Below are positions 45,707 to 58,636 of a DNA stretch of 64,000 nucleotides, one piece after another (position 1 is the stretch's first letter; each line of letters opens with the position of its first letter). The notes beneath the pieces were generated by a model, which searched no databases, was not told the origin of the DNA, and worked only from the letters and a program-made list of their open reading frames with translations. The DNA is from Corydoras sp. C115 (taxonomy: Eukaryota; Chordata; Actinopteri; Siluriformes; Callichthyidae). Made by a program: the position numbers and the translations under genes. The stretch is taken from assembly GCA_019802505.1 (NCBI GenBank), contig JAFMOC010000025.1:1111001-1175000 (forward strand), in the 5' to 3' direction.

Positions 45707-45946
45707 GATGATGAATACGCGTTGTTGACTGTGCAATTAAAATAAGGTACAGTTGTGTTTTAAAATTGAGACATTGTTCTTAAGCCTGTTTGTATTTGGC
45801 AAATCAAGCTGGCGGGCTGTTAAATTGGTGGGTTAATGGTGGCTCGGTTCTGTGTGGCCTCTCAGGTCGAGAACTGAGATGAAACAAACTCTAAACTGTT
45901 GTAGTCAAATGATAAGCAAAGCCGTAAAGACGAACTTTGTATTAGA

Positions 45947-45952
45947 CACGTG
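45947..45952 (-). promoter_or_regulatory. CACGTG E-box / ACGTG core upstream of slc30a10
   Basis: A palindromic CACGTG lies 241 bases upstream of the slc30a10 start codon. It contains ACGTG, the core of a hypoxia-response element. Mammalian SLC30A10 is reported to be induced through HIF when manganese is high, so the site is plausible, but one hexamer is weak evidence. Confidence 0.25.
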
Positions 45953-46064
45953 TGTGCTCTTTGAATCTCTGTAAAAAGAAAAAAAAAGCATACACGACCA
46001 GGCTCTATTACACAACGTGTCATAAAATTACTGTAATACAAACAACTATGTCTGACGTCTTACA

Positions 46065-46205
46065 GGTGTGTGTATGTGTGTGTTTAAGTGTGTGCCCAAC
46101 AATAGATTGGAGCACTGTCCTAAGGGTATCTGCCCAGCCACCAAAACATTCTCCCCTGGATGGACATGTGGAACCTAGTAGAGAATTAAGCAGAAAATAA
46201 TGAAT
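46065..46205 (+). mobile_element. 3' fragment of the Rex3-tailed SINE
   Basis: Holds AGTGTGTGCCCAACAATAGA, ATTCTCCCCTGGATGGACAT and GAAAATAATGAATGAA, diverged. It lies upstream of the slc30a10 start. Confidence 0.7.
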
Positions 46206-46594
46206 GAACAATCACATCTGCCATTTCACAGGTGTGTATGTACTATGTAGTATATCTCCCCTCGCCTGTTTTAGGGTTTGGTAAAGGAGTGATATAATTT
46301 TAGAAAATGATAGTTCTACAACTGCAAAAACAGTTTAGAGTTGATACCTTCCAAATCCAGCATTTCAAATCCAGTGTTTATATACGGGTGAAGTGAAGGG
46401 TTTGAGTTCGGCAGTATTGTTTTGCTCAGAACTTTCTAAATTTAAATAATCTGTAATTCTAACCTGTGTCACGATCCACAAGTCCAAATAAAAGATAATG
46501 TAGAAAAAACGGGTTTATTACAGAAAAATCAGCAAAACACAGGCACTGACTCAGGTACAGGCACAGACACGACTGACTCACTTAAGACAGACTT

Positions 46595-47284
<690 letters not shown>

Positions 47285-47299
47285 ATATATATCATTCAT

Positions 47300-47301
47300 C
47301 A

Positions 47302-47347
<46 letters not shown>
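47300..47347. repeat. (TA)n microsatellite, left of the inverted repeat
   Basis: About 46 bases of AT dinucleotides. Confidence 0.95.
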
Positions 47348-47350
<3 letters not shown>

Positions 47351-47383
47351 TAAGACATTATGAAAACTTAAGACTTGAAAAGG

Positions 47384-47554
47384 ACACCACTGAGAGACAG
47401 TTGAGGATCCAAAGGCAATGTCCCTTTGATTACTTTGTGAGAGGTGTGGACTTGTGAGCACCAAGAATGGTTAAGGAACAGGGCAGTATAACAACAAGCA
47501 CCACTTTGAAACTGGTTTGGGTTTAAAGTGTACAAAGAATGAAAAGAAAAGAAA

Positions 47555-47599
<45 letters not shown>

Positions 47600-47755
47600 T
47601 ATATATATATATTATGTATGTTATTATATTGTTATATATTACAGTATGTTGTTATACTGCCCTGTTCCTTAACCATTCTTGGTGCTCACAAGTCCACGCC
47701 TCTCACAAAGTAATCAAAGGGACATTGCCTTTGGATCCTCAACTGTCTCTCAGTG

Positions 47756-47759
<4 letters not shown>
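47384..47759. repeat. Large inverted repeat, 113-bp arms, one mismatch
   Basis: 47384-47496 and 47647-47759 are reverse complements of equal length with one mismatch (T/C, near 47444). The 150-base spacer contains a short (TA)n(CA)n(TA)n array. Outside, both arms are bordered closely by (TA)n (47300-47347 and 47760-47836). No coding content or known family recognised. Confidence 0.92.

Positions 47760-47836
<77 letters not shown>
47760..47836. repeat. (TA)n microsatellite, right of the inverted repeat
   Basis: About 75 bases of AT dinucleotides. Confidence 0.96.
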
Positions 47837-47839
<3 letters not shown>

Positions 47840-47842
<3 letters not shown>

Positions 47843-49139
47843 GTTATATATTTAAATACATATAGTTACTGTAACATGATGATGATTCAGTTTCTAACAT
47901 GTATACTGTTTTTTGATAGATTCAGTTTGCCTTTTACTTACAGTAGGGCCTCTTTAGATCAGTGTTAATTCAAATTATAAATATCAAACAATTAAATGAG
48001 TGCTGAGAGTCAGTCCTTTGTTGATACAGGCTATTTAATCAGATTATACTGTGATGTCATTTGCTCAGACATGAACATATAACCAGCCTAATAAGAATAA
48101 TTAGAATTTCTTGTAATGTTTCTTTTGTAATAAAGTATTTAACAAACTTTTTTGGTATGAGTGCATCAGGTTTGTCAGGTTCATTTTATAATGATACAGT
48201 TATAATACAGTAAATACTTAATACAGGTACCATATCTCTACTGTACCTGATATCATATCTTTTTTTATTATTACTCAAGATAAGGTTAGTTGATGTATTA
48301 CTACCAAATATCTGTATCTAATTTACAAACTTTCATTATTGTTATATTTGACAGGGTGTATAATTGCTATCCTTTTACACTATTCATTTTTTGCTCTTCC
48401 TTAACATGTTCTGGCAGGTTTTTTATGTTAATACTCTTTTATTTAGTCAACAAAATTTGTTCTATTTTTTAAGGCTTTAGCTTTAGATTTGGGTTTTGAA
48501 CTCATTTTAAAATTGTCTTTAATTCTTTAGTTCTGCTGATGGCATATACATGGTTCTGACATTCAAAACCTGGATCGCTCTCAGATTAACGGGACTGAAA
48601 TTCTTCCAAAATGTTACTGTGACTTTTGTGTTAGTGAGAATTAAATCTCAAGATTTAAAACTTATAACTGAACTACTGTTGATTTGACACATTTGGTTCT
48701 GTAATTGTATATGTTAAGATTTACGTGTATGTATAAGAATATAATATGTGTTTATTGTTACACTGCTGAGTTATACATGAGAATGCATCAGCCACTGAAC
48801 TATGATCCTCACAAGCGATTTTATTTTAAAAAATGAAACCAGGAAGCTTTTATTGTCAGTGTCAATTTGCTTTGCTCTTTGGGGATTATAGTCTTTAAAA
48901 AAGTATAAATCTGCTTAAAAATAATGCACTGTTAAAGAAAGTACTATATAAGTAAATAAACCTAAATTTGAACTTGGAACATTCATGTCAGGTCAAAAAG
49001 GATTTTATCGTTGTTTTATTCACAATAATTAGAAAAACTAGAAAAACTCAACTTGCACTGTTCTCTGTTTTCCCTACTTATTCAGATGGAATTTTGTAGT
49101 TTAACAATTATAGACTAGTACATATGTTTTCTTTGTTTT
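47840..49139. other. Intergenic, nothing recognised
   Basis: AT-rich single-copy-looking sequence between slc30a10 and eif3a. Confidence 0.45.
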
Positions 49140-49475
49140 GTTAGTCCCTTGTTGGTTCTCTATTGGTCAGTACGTCACAGAACAGGTATAATTTGGGTGG
49201 TATATTGTTTATTGTCAGTTCTGCTGTGACACTGATGCAGTGAGGGGGTTTTAGTTGTTAGTTGTTTAGCTGTAGTTACATTTAAATACCTCAGTCACAC
49301 TGCTGGGATAAGAAAAATGCACCAACCAAATAATACCTGCACTGTGGTGCTATTAATGGGCCATCAGAGAACAGATTAAAGGGGACCAATGCAATATGTA
49401 CTGTAGTCCACAAACAGATGGCATTCAGTTTGTAATTGTAAAATTACAATGTCCATCTTAATGGTAAATAGAATT
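49140..49475. repeat. Second copy of the repeat at 3640, inverted
   Basis: TTCTCTATTGGTCAG, CACAGAACAGGTATAATTTG then GGTGGTAT, and GGCCATCAGAGAACAGAT are the complements of blocks at 3640-3955. Confidence 0.6.
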
Positions 49476-50368
49476 GATAAAATAAGTTGTATTTAAACAT
49501 TTACATGCAGACACAAAGAAGTGCTAATTAAACAGTAAAAAAATACAGTGTGATACAGACTGTAAACACAGAAAAGTTCAGACAGTGAAATATATGGCAA
49601 TGAATAACTGATGCAGATGTGTGCATATAAGGTAATATACTACAATACAATCTTATATTATACAAGATTATAGGCCTTACTGAAGTAGTAGCAATATACA
49701 GTGTAAAGTACAGTGATTACCAGCATTACACTTAACACCGCAACACCATAGGATATATCTGTACGAAGTGACATGCAAGAAAATGACATGTGAACAAAGC
49801 TTTTATTTATGAAGCTTGAAATATGCACAAACTGACATAAGTCAATTCTTGTGGATGTCATTTAATTTACTCTCGCTACATCCAGATGTAATTTTTGTTA
49901 CATCTTCAAGCTACAAAATGTTCTCTTTTCCCAAGATGCAAAGAAACTACCTTATTAGTTACCTTACCTTAATACCTTACCACACATCATCAGTTCTAGT
50001 GTTTAGTGTCTGATGCTGGAGCTCATTCTAATTAACTGCTTCCAACTGTTTCAATTCTCTCTTAAGTATACATGTGTAATACATATACACTATATATATA
50101 CTACTCACCACTATATTTTAACTGCAATTGAAAAATACTTATTAAACACTGTATGTTTTAATCTTAGTTTTAAAAAAAAAATACATTTTAATTCTAATAA
50201 ATTAGCAAACAAAGAAACAATTTGTTCACCCCAGTACAGGCAAACAAAATAATGACCTAAAAAAACATCAAAACTAAAATATTAATATTCCCCACCTTTA
50301 AAAAACATTTGTAAATTATAACATTATTAAATTAATTAAAACAAGTCTTTCATTTTGTTACAAGCTGC

Positions 50369-50770
50369 TTGTTCTTCCCCGGGAGAGCATTTCCCGGGAA
50401 CGGCTACGCGGAGAAGAATGTGTACGTCGCTCCACTGGATGAAAACGCTCCCACGGATTCAACCTGCGCGGGGATAGTGTGCAGCGTTGTACTGTGGTTG
50501 AGCACGGAAGGAGAGTCCAGAGACACCGGGCATAAAAACAAAACAGGATTTATTATTAAAAATGGTGTAGGGACACCAACAGAAAGGGGGAACGAAACAA
50601 ACGAGACTAACATCGGGATGTACCACAAACAAAGACGTGCACGGGGATAAGGAAATACGGAAACTAAATACAAAAGACACCCAGTCACATGCACAAAATA
50701 AACCAATAACCCAACGGAGACAATGATTACATTAAATGAGGGACAGGTGCCCCAGGCACCTGTGACACTT
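50369..50770. repeat. GC-richer patch, probably an unclassified interspersed repeat
   Basis: Starts with CCCGGGAGAGCATTTCCCGGG (a short palindrome) and ends at a second one (ACAGGTGCCCCAGGCACCTGT). In between is GGATTTATTATTAAAAATGG, of the kind seen in repeated fish elements; a similar 'GGGTTTATTACAG' motif lies at 46510. Composition differs sharply from the flanks. The open frames on both strands match no protein I know. Confidence 0.4.
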
Positions 50771-50779
50771 TGCCACTTG

Positions 50780-52430
50780 AATAAACTATATTACATACAA
50801 TAGTGCTACATTTATGGTCTGTATTTATGTTAAGCTCAAATGCTTAAAAGTACAAAAAAAATTAAAACTTCTTTGTGCTTAAAAAAGGAAGCCAATAAAC
50901 TTTCTTAAATATGGTATCATTCAATAGAAATTATACAGTCATTATTCAGAAACCAAAAGTGTATTTCTTTGGCATTTTCAGCCTAATAATTTTAGTTATC
51001 AAATATTTGTTGCATTCCTAATAACTAAGCAAACAACAGACGAACAAACAATCTCGTTGCTGAATATTGTTCTAAAAATGTATGTAAAATTTATATTTTT
51101 CAATAACAAGTTTAGAATACTTCTAAAATTGGATTCCAAAGTCACCACATCACCAAATAAGAACAAAATGCAATTACAATTTGAAAAAAAAAATGATGAG
51201 CAGTGATAAAGGAAGTCATACAGGGTCACTGGGAACATGTTTTTCATGTTTTATCAGGAGATCAAATTCCTTAAAGCAATTAAATGTTGGTGCCAAATTC
51301 AGACACATTTCAAAGGCCATATTATATTAATTACCCTTCTACTAATAGTTTATTATTTTCCATTGGGCAAAAAAAAAAAAAAACACTTTGGCAATGTGCC
51401 AGTTTCTTACGACATCTGTCCTTACATGCCCTGCCCAATCCACTTACAATCACTGTACTGAGCATTTTTTCTACACTCGATGGCTGTGTTTCAGAAGAGT
51501 ACAAGTTGTATACGGAAATATGCAAGTGTATTACACTGCTAACATTACATTAATGTTTAGGACCCACATTAAGCATGCATTAATAGTAGCAGTATGGCTG
51601 TCCTTTATGGTTGCATTGGTAAATCAAAGTTTTGAGGTAGACTGCAGGTGCCACTGAGCAAGCATTTAACAGTCCAGTAGGGCTGCATCAGATATGGCCT
51701 TTGCCACTGAGGAGTGCAATGTGGGTAGGCTGTTAGTCTGTAAAGTGATCTGAAGTATTGGGACACACCTCTTAATTTGAATTCAGAGTGTTTCATACTG
51801 TTTCAGTGCCACGTGTATTAGAAATGAAGTGATTAATGAGTAAGTAACACACCTACTGGAGGTTCCACTTATTGCCTGTTTGCTGCTATATGAAAAGGCG
51901 AGACAAAGAAGGTGAAGTTTCCATTGGCACCAGGAATAGCAGCTACACCAGTCAGCATTTTGTAATGCAATCTGTTAGTAAAGAACTAATCTATACTTAA
52001 AAAATCCTGTCTCTCGTCATTATTTTGTCCTGGCATGTAACAGTATGTTTCATCTTTGTGGAAACAGTTTGATGCTTTTGTTTTTCTTTTATGTACATAA
52101 AAGAATTGTAAACGAATTTCAGTGTTGATTGTTGGCCAGGTCTTTCTTGTCAACATTAAACTTAGTGGTTACCAGCTGCAATTTAAAATAATTGGAACCA
52201 GTTATAGTTATAAATGTGTGCTTTTTGTTAAAAAAAACAACTTAGTTTTGATATAGAAGCTGTACTCTGTATACAAACTGATTACCAAACTGTGACCAGA
52301 GTGTGCATTAAGTTTCACATCATCTTTCTGAAAAACAAAGTGGCATAGCATTTAACTGGTTTTTGATATAGTAAATGGTATAAGCTTCTGAACCCAGTTG
52401 GACTTCTGCTGCACCTTTGGAGGAATGGCA
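50780..52430. other. Intergenic, nothing recognised
   Basis: AT-rich; short poly-A tracts only. Confidence 0.4.
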
Positions 52431-52435
52431 TTCTA

Positions 52436-52625
52436 GAGAAATGGTGGCTTAGCAATTAAGGTGCTGACCTATGGACCCAAAGGCTGATATCAGTCTTCCA
52501 CTGTTGAGACCTTACTATAAAGTCAATAACCTTTAGGTGTTTGGACTGTATTATGTAATGACTTGAAATGTATGATGTTCTGGATTAAGGGTTTCTGCTA
52601 ATTGATCTAAATGCCTGGGTGTTTA
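52436..52625 (+). mobile_element. Old tRNA-SINE-like repeat
   Basis: AATGGTGGCTTAGCAATTAA resembles an A-box head, and the end has GGTTTCTGCTAATTGATCTA then AATGCC, a worn L2-like tail. Weak. Confidence 0.4.
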
Positions 52626-52734
52626 CCAAAACTTTCCTTAAACAGCTTTTTAACATTTTTGCTGGTGTCTCATTATAATTTCTAACCATAATTTAATCAT
52701 GGTTTTTCTGTACAAATCAAAACTGGAAAAAGTT

Positions 52735-52892
52735 AGGATGTTGGGCATTGGGCCATCAATCTGAAGGATGTGGGTTCAAATCTGAGTTCCACTCAAGTAA
52801 CCAATGTGGGTCCTTGAGCAAGACCCTTGGGTCAAGTTGGGTTACGTGTCACTGCTAAATGACCAAATTTTAATATAATGTAATGTAATGGT
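52735..52892 (+). mobile_element. tRNA-derived SINE (L2-tail family)
   Basis: ATCAATCTGAAGGATGTGGG and TTCAAATCTGAG give a B-box region, then GGTCCTTGAGCAAGACCCTT and a CTGCTAAATGACCAAATTTT tail ending in ATGTAATGTAATG. The body matches 28425 and 25336. Confidence 0.7.
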
Positions 52893-53559
52893 TGGTATAA
52901 AAAATGCATTGAACAACACAGTGTTTCTTACTTTTACTTAATTATGCATCTTTAAAAAATTGCAGACAGTATGAACAAAAAATATTTCATGTTTTATATG
53001 CTCAAATTCATTTAATTTATTAATAAACTTTCATTTCTGCAATTTAGGCCTAGAACACACTATAAAACATTGGGACGGGGCAATCAGAACTACGAATGAT
53101 TTGAAAAAACATAATAATGTAATAAGTAATAATGTGATTGCACAAATGGGTGATCAAAGATTGTTAAAGTATCTATATTTTATAAACAAATTAATAAAAA
53201 TATATATTAAATTGTTTAAACACAATGTACCATAAAATTTATCATACAAAGTTTAGTGCTTAAAAGTAAAGGGTGCAATCTTAAGCTAAAGGTCCATAAT
53301 CATCGATTCCTCAGACAGCACTACAACAAGAACTTTAACCACATGACTAATACAACCACATGGGCAAGGTATTACTTTGGTAAACCTCTGTCATGCACTC
53401 TAGTACAGATTTACTTTTACAAATGCCACTTTAAACTTCCCTTTGACAAAAAAGAAATCTCATGGTAACTACTGTAGAAGTGGCGTCTACTTATCTGGAC
53501 CTGGAGGCAACAAGAATGGACAATCACACAGTGCTATTATGGTTAAATGTATGCATGTT

Positions 53560-53765
53560 ACAGGTCTCTTCCAGGGGAAATGGAAGCCAAGGAATCGAAC
53601 CAAAGGTAATAAGGATCATCCAGACTATATAATGCAATAAATCCAAAAGCCAGCACCTGTCATGGTATGGGGCTGTGTCAGCGCTGTTACTGAAGAAAAT
53701 ATACACATTTAGAACAGCAGCATTATTGCAGAAAGAACTGTTGCACATTTTAAGATGTGTTTGCA
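53560..53765 (+). pseudogene. Degraded Tc1-like transposase fragment
   Basis: 53647-53703 reads KPAPVMVWGCVSAVTEENIH before a stop, the signature of Tc1-type transposases between the first and second catalytic Asp. The rest is too worn to follow. Confidence 0.5.
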
Positions 53766-53769
53766 GGAA

Positions 53770-55567
53770 AAATGAAATAAAGTACCACTAAAACATTAAT
53801 TCGCTTGTTAAAAGCAATGTCAACACTACAATGTGGTAAATGCTTCTCTGTCCCTACTTTTTGGAATGTGTTGCAGGCATAAATTGCAGCAATTGCTTCC
53901 TGAAAATGGTCTAAACATTAATAAAAAAATAATAATACAAAATTGCACATCATCTATATAAAAGTTTCCCCTGTGCACAGTAGCACTAACCACTCCTCGC
54001 CACCAATCATTGGTTTCAACTTGAACCACTAAGAGGTGATGAGACATTTTAAAGCTGCTTCTATGTGGTTTTAGAAAGTACATAAACCTCTGCAGGATCC
54101 TGAAGACAACATTTACTTGCTGATCTAGTGCAGATTTACAAGCAAAAAACACAGAGACAAGCAAATAATAAGAAACTCATGGTAGTTATTATTATGAACT
54201 ACAAATATAATATTATTGAAAAATATTGTTGTTTATAATTATCCACATAATAAAAGAAATTAATCCTAAGATGATTTCTGTGGGTCCTTCCTGTCATGAT
54301 ATGGAAGCCCATTTCCACCACTAAGAAAAAAAGGACAAAAGTATCTTAGAATTCTGAAGTTTAATGTCAGATTTCTGACTGTTTACTTCAGAATTCTGAC
54401 TTTACATCATGTCAGACTGAACATGCACACACATTGTCATAAATTACATGTTTTTTTAACCTCCTAAATGGTTTACTTATTTGTAATAATACAGTTATGC
54501 ACAATTTTAATGCTTTACAGTTTAAGATGTCTTTACTCAATTATTAAAACTCTTAAATTGTGTGTCATGTTTTCTGTAAATCACAGCAGCTGTAAAAGCA
54601 GAGAAGCTACTTGAGGTTTTCTTGTACAGTGTAAAATAAATAAATCTTGCATTTTAAAGCAACTACTTTGATTAACATTTGAAAAACAAAATCTAATTAA
54701 ACAGTCAAATAATCTTGACCCCGAGATTATTTTAATGTTGTTGAGGCTGCATCCTAGTGTATTACGGAAACTTCCCTGTATCAGACCCCAACATTGCCCA
54801 CAATTCACTGCATCATGCGCAAGCCAAAAAATATTGTCATGGAAGTTTTTCATTCAAACCATGGACTTTTCAATCTCCTACCATACAGTAGACATTACAG
54901 GAAGTCCCGCGTCTCGCACCAAAGCACTTCTTCCTTCCTGAAACTAAGACTTTATTGAAATCATCACAGTCACGTTGATCTCATCAGTTTAAGTACACAC
55001 TGCACTTTATGCTGCACTTTATTCATTCAAACTATCGGTACATTTGCACGGTCTAATACTGTATACAACTAAACCCTTTTGTAGGTTACATCAGTCAATA
55101 TTCAGCATCAGAATTGTACAGGCCATTGCTCTGAATGACTTTAGCACATCTGCTGTCTAATGTAAAATATTATGCTCATCGACAAACAAGGAAAAAACCT
55201 AAAGTGTGTAAAGAAGTCAGTGAAGGTGGAGAAGGAAGTGTCCACCTTGGTTTGGGAAATGTTTTGGACAGCAGGAGCTGGACCTCTCATACAGCTACAT
55301 GGCAGAGTGTATGTCTGTATTAGAACCTTTAACATTACCTAGTTCCTTTCTTGCATTCGTCGCTCAAGCAGTCAGCAATTTTCATATAGGACAACTCCCA
55401 CCAAAACGAGAAAAGCAGTTTCTTAAAACTGAAAACATTGAAACAATGAAATAGAAAAGATGCACAATAGAACACCTCAGATAAATCCTTGGTGACGAAG
55501 TTATGTAAATTCTTTTGTTATCTTTCTCAGTGCTACAGTCATTGCCATTCTCTAATTATGATCATCA
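53770..55567. other. Intergenic, nothing recognised
   Basis: AT-rich sequence with short frames on both strands and no protein similarity I can name. Confidence 0.4.
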
Positions 55568-56010
55568 GATTAGATTAGATTAGATTAGATTAGATTCAAC
55601 TTTATTGTCATCGTGCAGAGTACAAGTACAGGGCCAATGAAATGTTAGTAGTTAGCATCTAACCAGAGGTGCAATATATACATTATTTACATAAAATGCA
55701 TCAATAACAGTGACGGGTCCATGGAGAGGTGAAGTTTATAAATGTATATACATAATATATACATGCTATATACGTAGTATTAACAAGATATAAAGTGCAT
55801 ACATTACACAAGGTGCACAAGGTCTCATCATTGTCTGTCAACAGGCCTATCACCGTGGTGTCATCTGCAAACTTGACTATGGTGTTTGTACCATAAACAG
55901 GCACACAGTGATGGGTGAAGTGGGAGTGCAGAATCAAGCTCAAAACACAACTTTGTGGAACACCAGTATTCAGGGTGATGACTGAGGAGATGAGGTTGCC
56001 CAATTCACTT
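55568..56010 (-). mobile_element. Rex1-like LINE 3' fragment
   Basis: The minus strand (56003-55830) reads MGNLISSVITLNTGVPQSCV and later NTIVKFADDTTVIGLLTDND, holding the FADD reverse-transcriptase catalytic motif. It ends in a 3' tail of ATCTA repeats (seen on plus as seven ATTAG units at 55569-55600) after CAACTTTATTGTCATCGTGC. Truncated 5', with an internal deletion after FADD. Confidence 0.7.
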
Positions 56011-56039
56011 CTGACAGGATGTCACTTCTGACATAATGT

Positions 56040-57030
56040 TCTAATAAATCATTACTTAAATCACAACTTGTGCAAAATGCTGCAGCCAGAAAGTCTGAAC
56101 ATATCAGTACTGTGTTATCAAACTTACACTGGCTACCAGTTAATTTCGTATTGAGTACAAAATTTTATTGATAACATATAAAATTCTACATAATCAGGCT
56201 CCACAGTATCTGAGTGAGCTGATTCAATTGTATAAACCAACACGTGGGCTCAGATTTCAAAGTGCTGGTTTACTTTTAGCTCCTAAAATAAATAAAATCA
56301 CTGCTGGTGGAAGATCGTTCTCCCACAAGGCTCCTCAACTTTGGAATAGCCTTCCAATTACTGTTTGTGATTCTAAATCATTATTAATCTTTAAAAGTAG
56401 ATTAAAAACACATTTATTTAATATTGCGTTTAATTAACCCCCTGTAGATAAAAAATGTAGATCTCAGGCTTGGCTGTGTTGGGTTGGTAATCTGGGATCA
56501 GTGTGTTCTTGCGTTTCACCTCTTCACCCACCTCATCATTAATGGGGGTGTGACGCTGAAATGATGCTGTTCCTGGGAGCCCTCTGAACTATTTACAGAC
56601 AGCAGTATCTACCTTTTTTAGTTATGCTGCTCTAGTCAGTGATGCTGGAGTTACATGCTGCACTGTGTCAATCAATTACTTATTACTTAAATGCTGCACT
56701 TTATTATTAGCTCTAACTGCTTTTCTTGTCTGTTTCTTTTGAGGTGTGGCCGGTTTCCTGGAGGTGTATTGAGATCTTCATTCATGGCTCTGCTGAAGCA
56801 CTGCAGCTAAGATGATTACTGGATGGAACCTGGATATTAATTGGACTGGCGGTCCTGTAGGACCCCCTTAATGGATTTACATATAGTTTTCCAGTTGTTA
56901 GAGTTTTTCCATTTGTTGAATATAGTCACCCCATCTTGACACTATCTGTACATGGCTGTCCTACACTGTTGCTGCTGCCCGTCGCTCAAGGAGGATGAGC
57001 CCCACACTGAGTCTTGGTCCTCCCAAGCCT
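56040..57030 (+). mobile_element. LINE C-terminal fragment with 3' UTR (L2/CR1 group)
   Basis: 56168-56434 encodes ITYKILHNQAPQYLSELIQL through GGRSFSHKAPQLWNSLPITV to SRLKTHLFNIAFN, the end of a LINE polyprotein, open for 89 codons. Just upstream NAAARKSEHISTVLSNLHWLP is frameshifted. The 3' UTR continues to about 57030 (CGCTCAAGGAGGATGAGCCC). Confidence 0.7.
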
Positions 57031-57648
57031 TTGAAAATTAAAAATTTAATGTTATAGAAAAGTTTCCATACTTCTACATTAATTATAGATTCAGGGCCCA
57101 CAATTTATACGACTTCAAATATTTATTTGTTTATTTTTTTACATAGTTTGGGCTTCCAGCTCACAAAACCCCTGAAAACAGGAATTCCAAAAATTTTATT
57201 ACTGTGGAGAAATCAGCCCAAATTTTGCAGGGCATGATTGTTTTTAAACAGAGTGTGAAACACTAATCATCTGCTAAACAGTAGGGGTAAGGAACAGAAT
57301 CCAAACTGCTTAAGGTCCAGTGTTAAATATCACAGTCAATTATAATTTGGGGGTGCAATGTCCAGCGCAGGTGTGGGTAAACTCTGCTTTCTTAAGTCCA
57401 AGGTCACCGCAACAGAATGTTTTAGAGGACTTCATGATTCCTTCTGCTAAGGATCTGTATGGAGATCTTCCTGCAGTACCTGGCCCCTACCCATGCCCAT
57501 GCCGCCAGAAGCACCAAAACCTGATTTGATGCCCATGCCATCATGAGCCTGCCAACTCATTGGACCTAAACCTCATTAAGAATTAATGAGTGTATTCTCA
57601 TAAGGAAAATGAGGGGCACCAGACCCAACAACAAAGAATATCCCACAG

Positions 57649-57772
<124 letters not shown>

Positions 57773-57928
57773 ATAATTTGTAGCTGTCATAATACATCTG
57801 CAATAGTCATCATTCACTCTGAACAAGCTGTGTATCTACATGCTTTCGTCTATAAAAAAATATATGCATATTCATATTCAACATTTATATTCTATACAAT
57901 GTTCATATTTTGTCATATTATTTGTATA

Positions 57929-58015
57929 GAATAGAATAGAATAGAATACAATAGAATAGAAAGCCTTTATTGTCATTATACCACGCATACACAGTATACA
58001 TCATATAACGAGATT
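57929..58015 (-). repeat. LINE 3' tail with (ATAGA)n
   Basis: Repeated TAGAA units, then AGCCTTTATTGTCATTATAC, the complement of a common fish LINE end. Confidence 0.55.
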
Positions 58016-58289
58016 TAAGCTCCTCCTTAAAGTGCACATGGCATTATATATAAATAGAAAAAAACAATAGATAATATGATAATAACTAAATCGCTAGCTG
58101 TGATTTTCCGACAACATGATACACAATTAAAGAGTTTTAATAATTCAGTAAACAACATCTTAACATTTGAAGCATTTAAATCGTGCATAGATGTGCTATT
58201 ATTACGAATAGGACGTTAAGATTAGCTTGTACAAAGCATGTAATTTGTGATATAAAGTCAGATTTACGATATATAGACTTTTGTCTATA

Positions 58290-58374
58290 GGAGTCAGTTT
58301 AACTGTAAAACAATGAAACTGAAATAACAAAAAAATATATTTTAGTTTCATTGTTTAACAATTAAACTGACTCC
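58290..58374. repeat. Fold-back of about 36-bp arms upstream of eif3a
   Basis: 58290-58325 (GGAGTCAGTTTAACTG...) and 58339-58374 (...AATTAAACTGACTCC) are inverted copies with about four mismatches and a short AT loop. Lies about 90 bases before the CRE of the eif3a promoter. Confidence 0.75.
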
Positions 58375-58429
58375 TCGATTCCTTTGCGAAACAACCAGTG
58401 AATCAATTCCTGTAAGTGTCGATTCATGA

Positions 58430-58636
58430 GAGCCGTTTGGGTGGTTTGAACACATACGGGTCCTGGTGACGTCATTGAGCAAGACCCCTCTCACATGTGA
58501 CTTTCCTTTCTCGGGCTGAGAGCCGCTGGAGTGGAGGCTGGTTGGCGTTGGCGCGAATGGACGCACATTACGACTAAAAATACGAAAATAATCCTTCGAC
58601 GAGCGCGAATTTCGTACTGCATAGCAAAACGCGACA
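58430..58636 (+). promoter_or_regulatory. eif3a promoter / 5' UTR region with perfect CRE
   Basis: CpG-richer than the surrounding AT-rich DNA. It contains a perfect TGACGTCA (58467-58474), the palindromic CRE/ATF site, 163-170 bases before the ATG, and a pyrimidine tract (ACTTTCCTTTCTC) near 58500 where transcription could begin. No TATA box is evident. This looks like a typical housekeeping CpG promoter. Confidence 0.5.

Noticed and set aside
55135..55335. Overlapping 62-64-codon frames on both strands
   Set aside because: The plus strand has a faint Tc1-like flavour (GGEGSV) but too little to call an element or gene.
57340..57600. Possible Tc1-like end (NSLDLNLIKN near 57570) and a Pro/Met-rich frame (PLPMPMPPEAPK)
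   Set aside because: Only one short motif resembles SPDLNPIEN; no terminal repeats or catalytic residues are visible.
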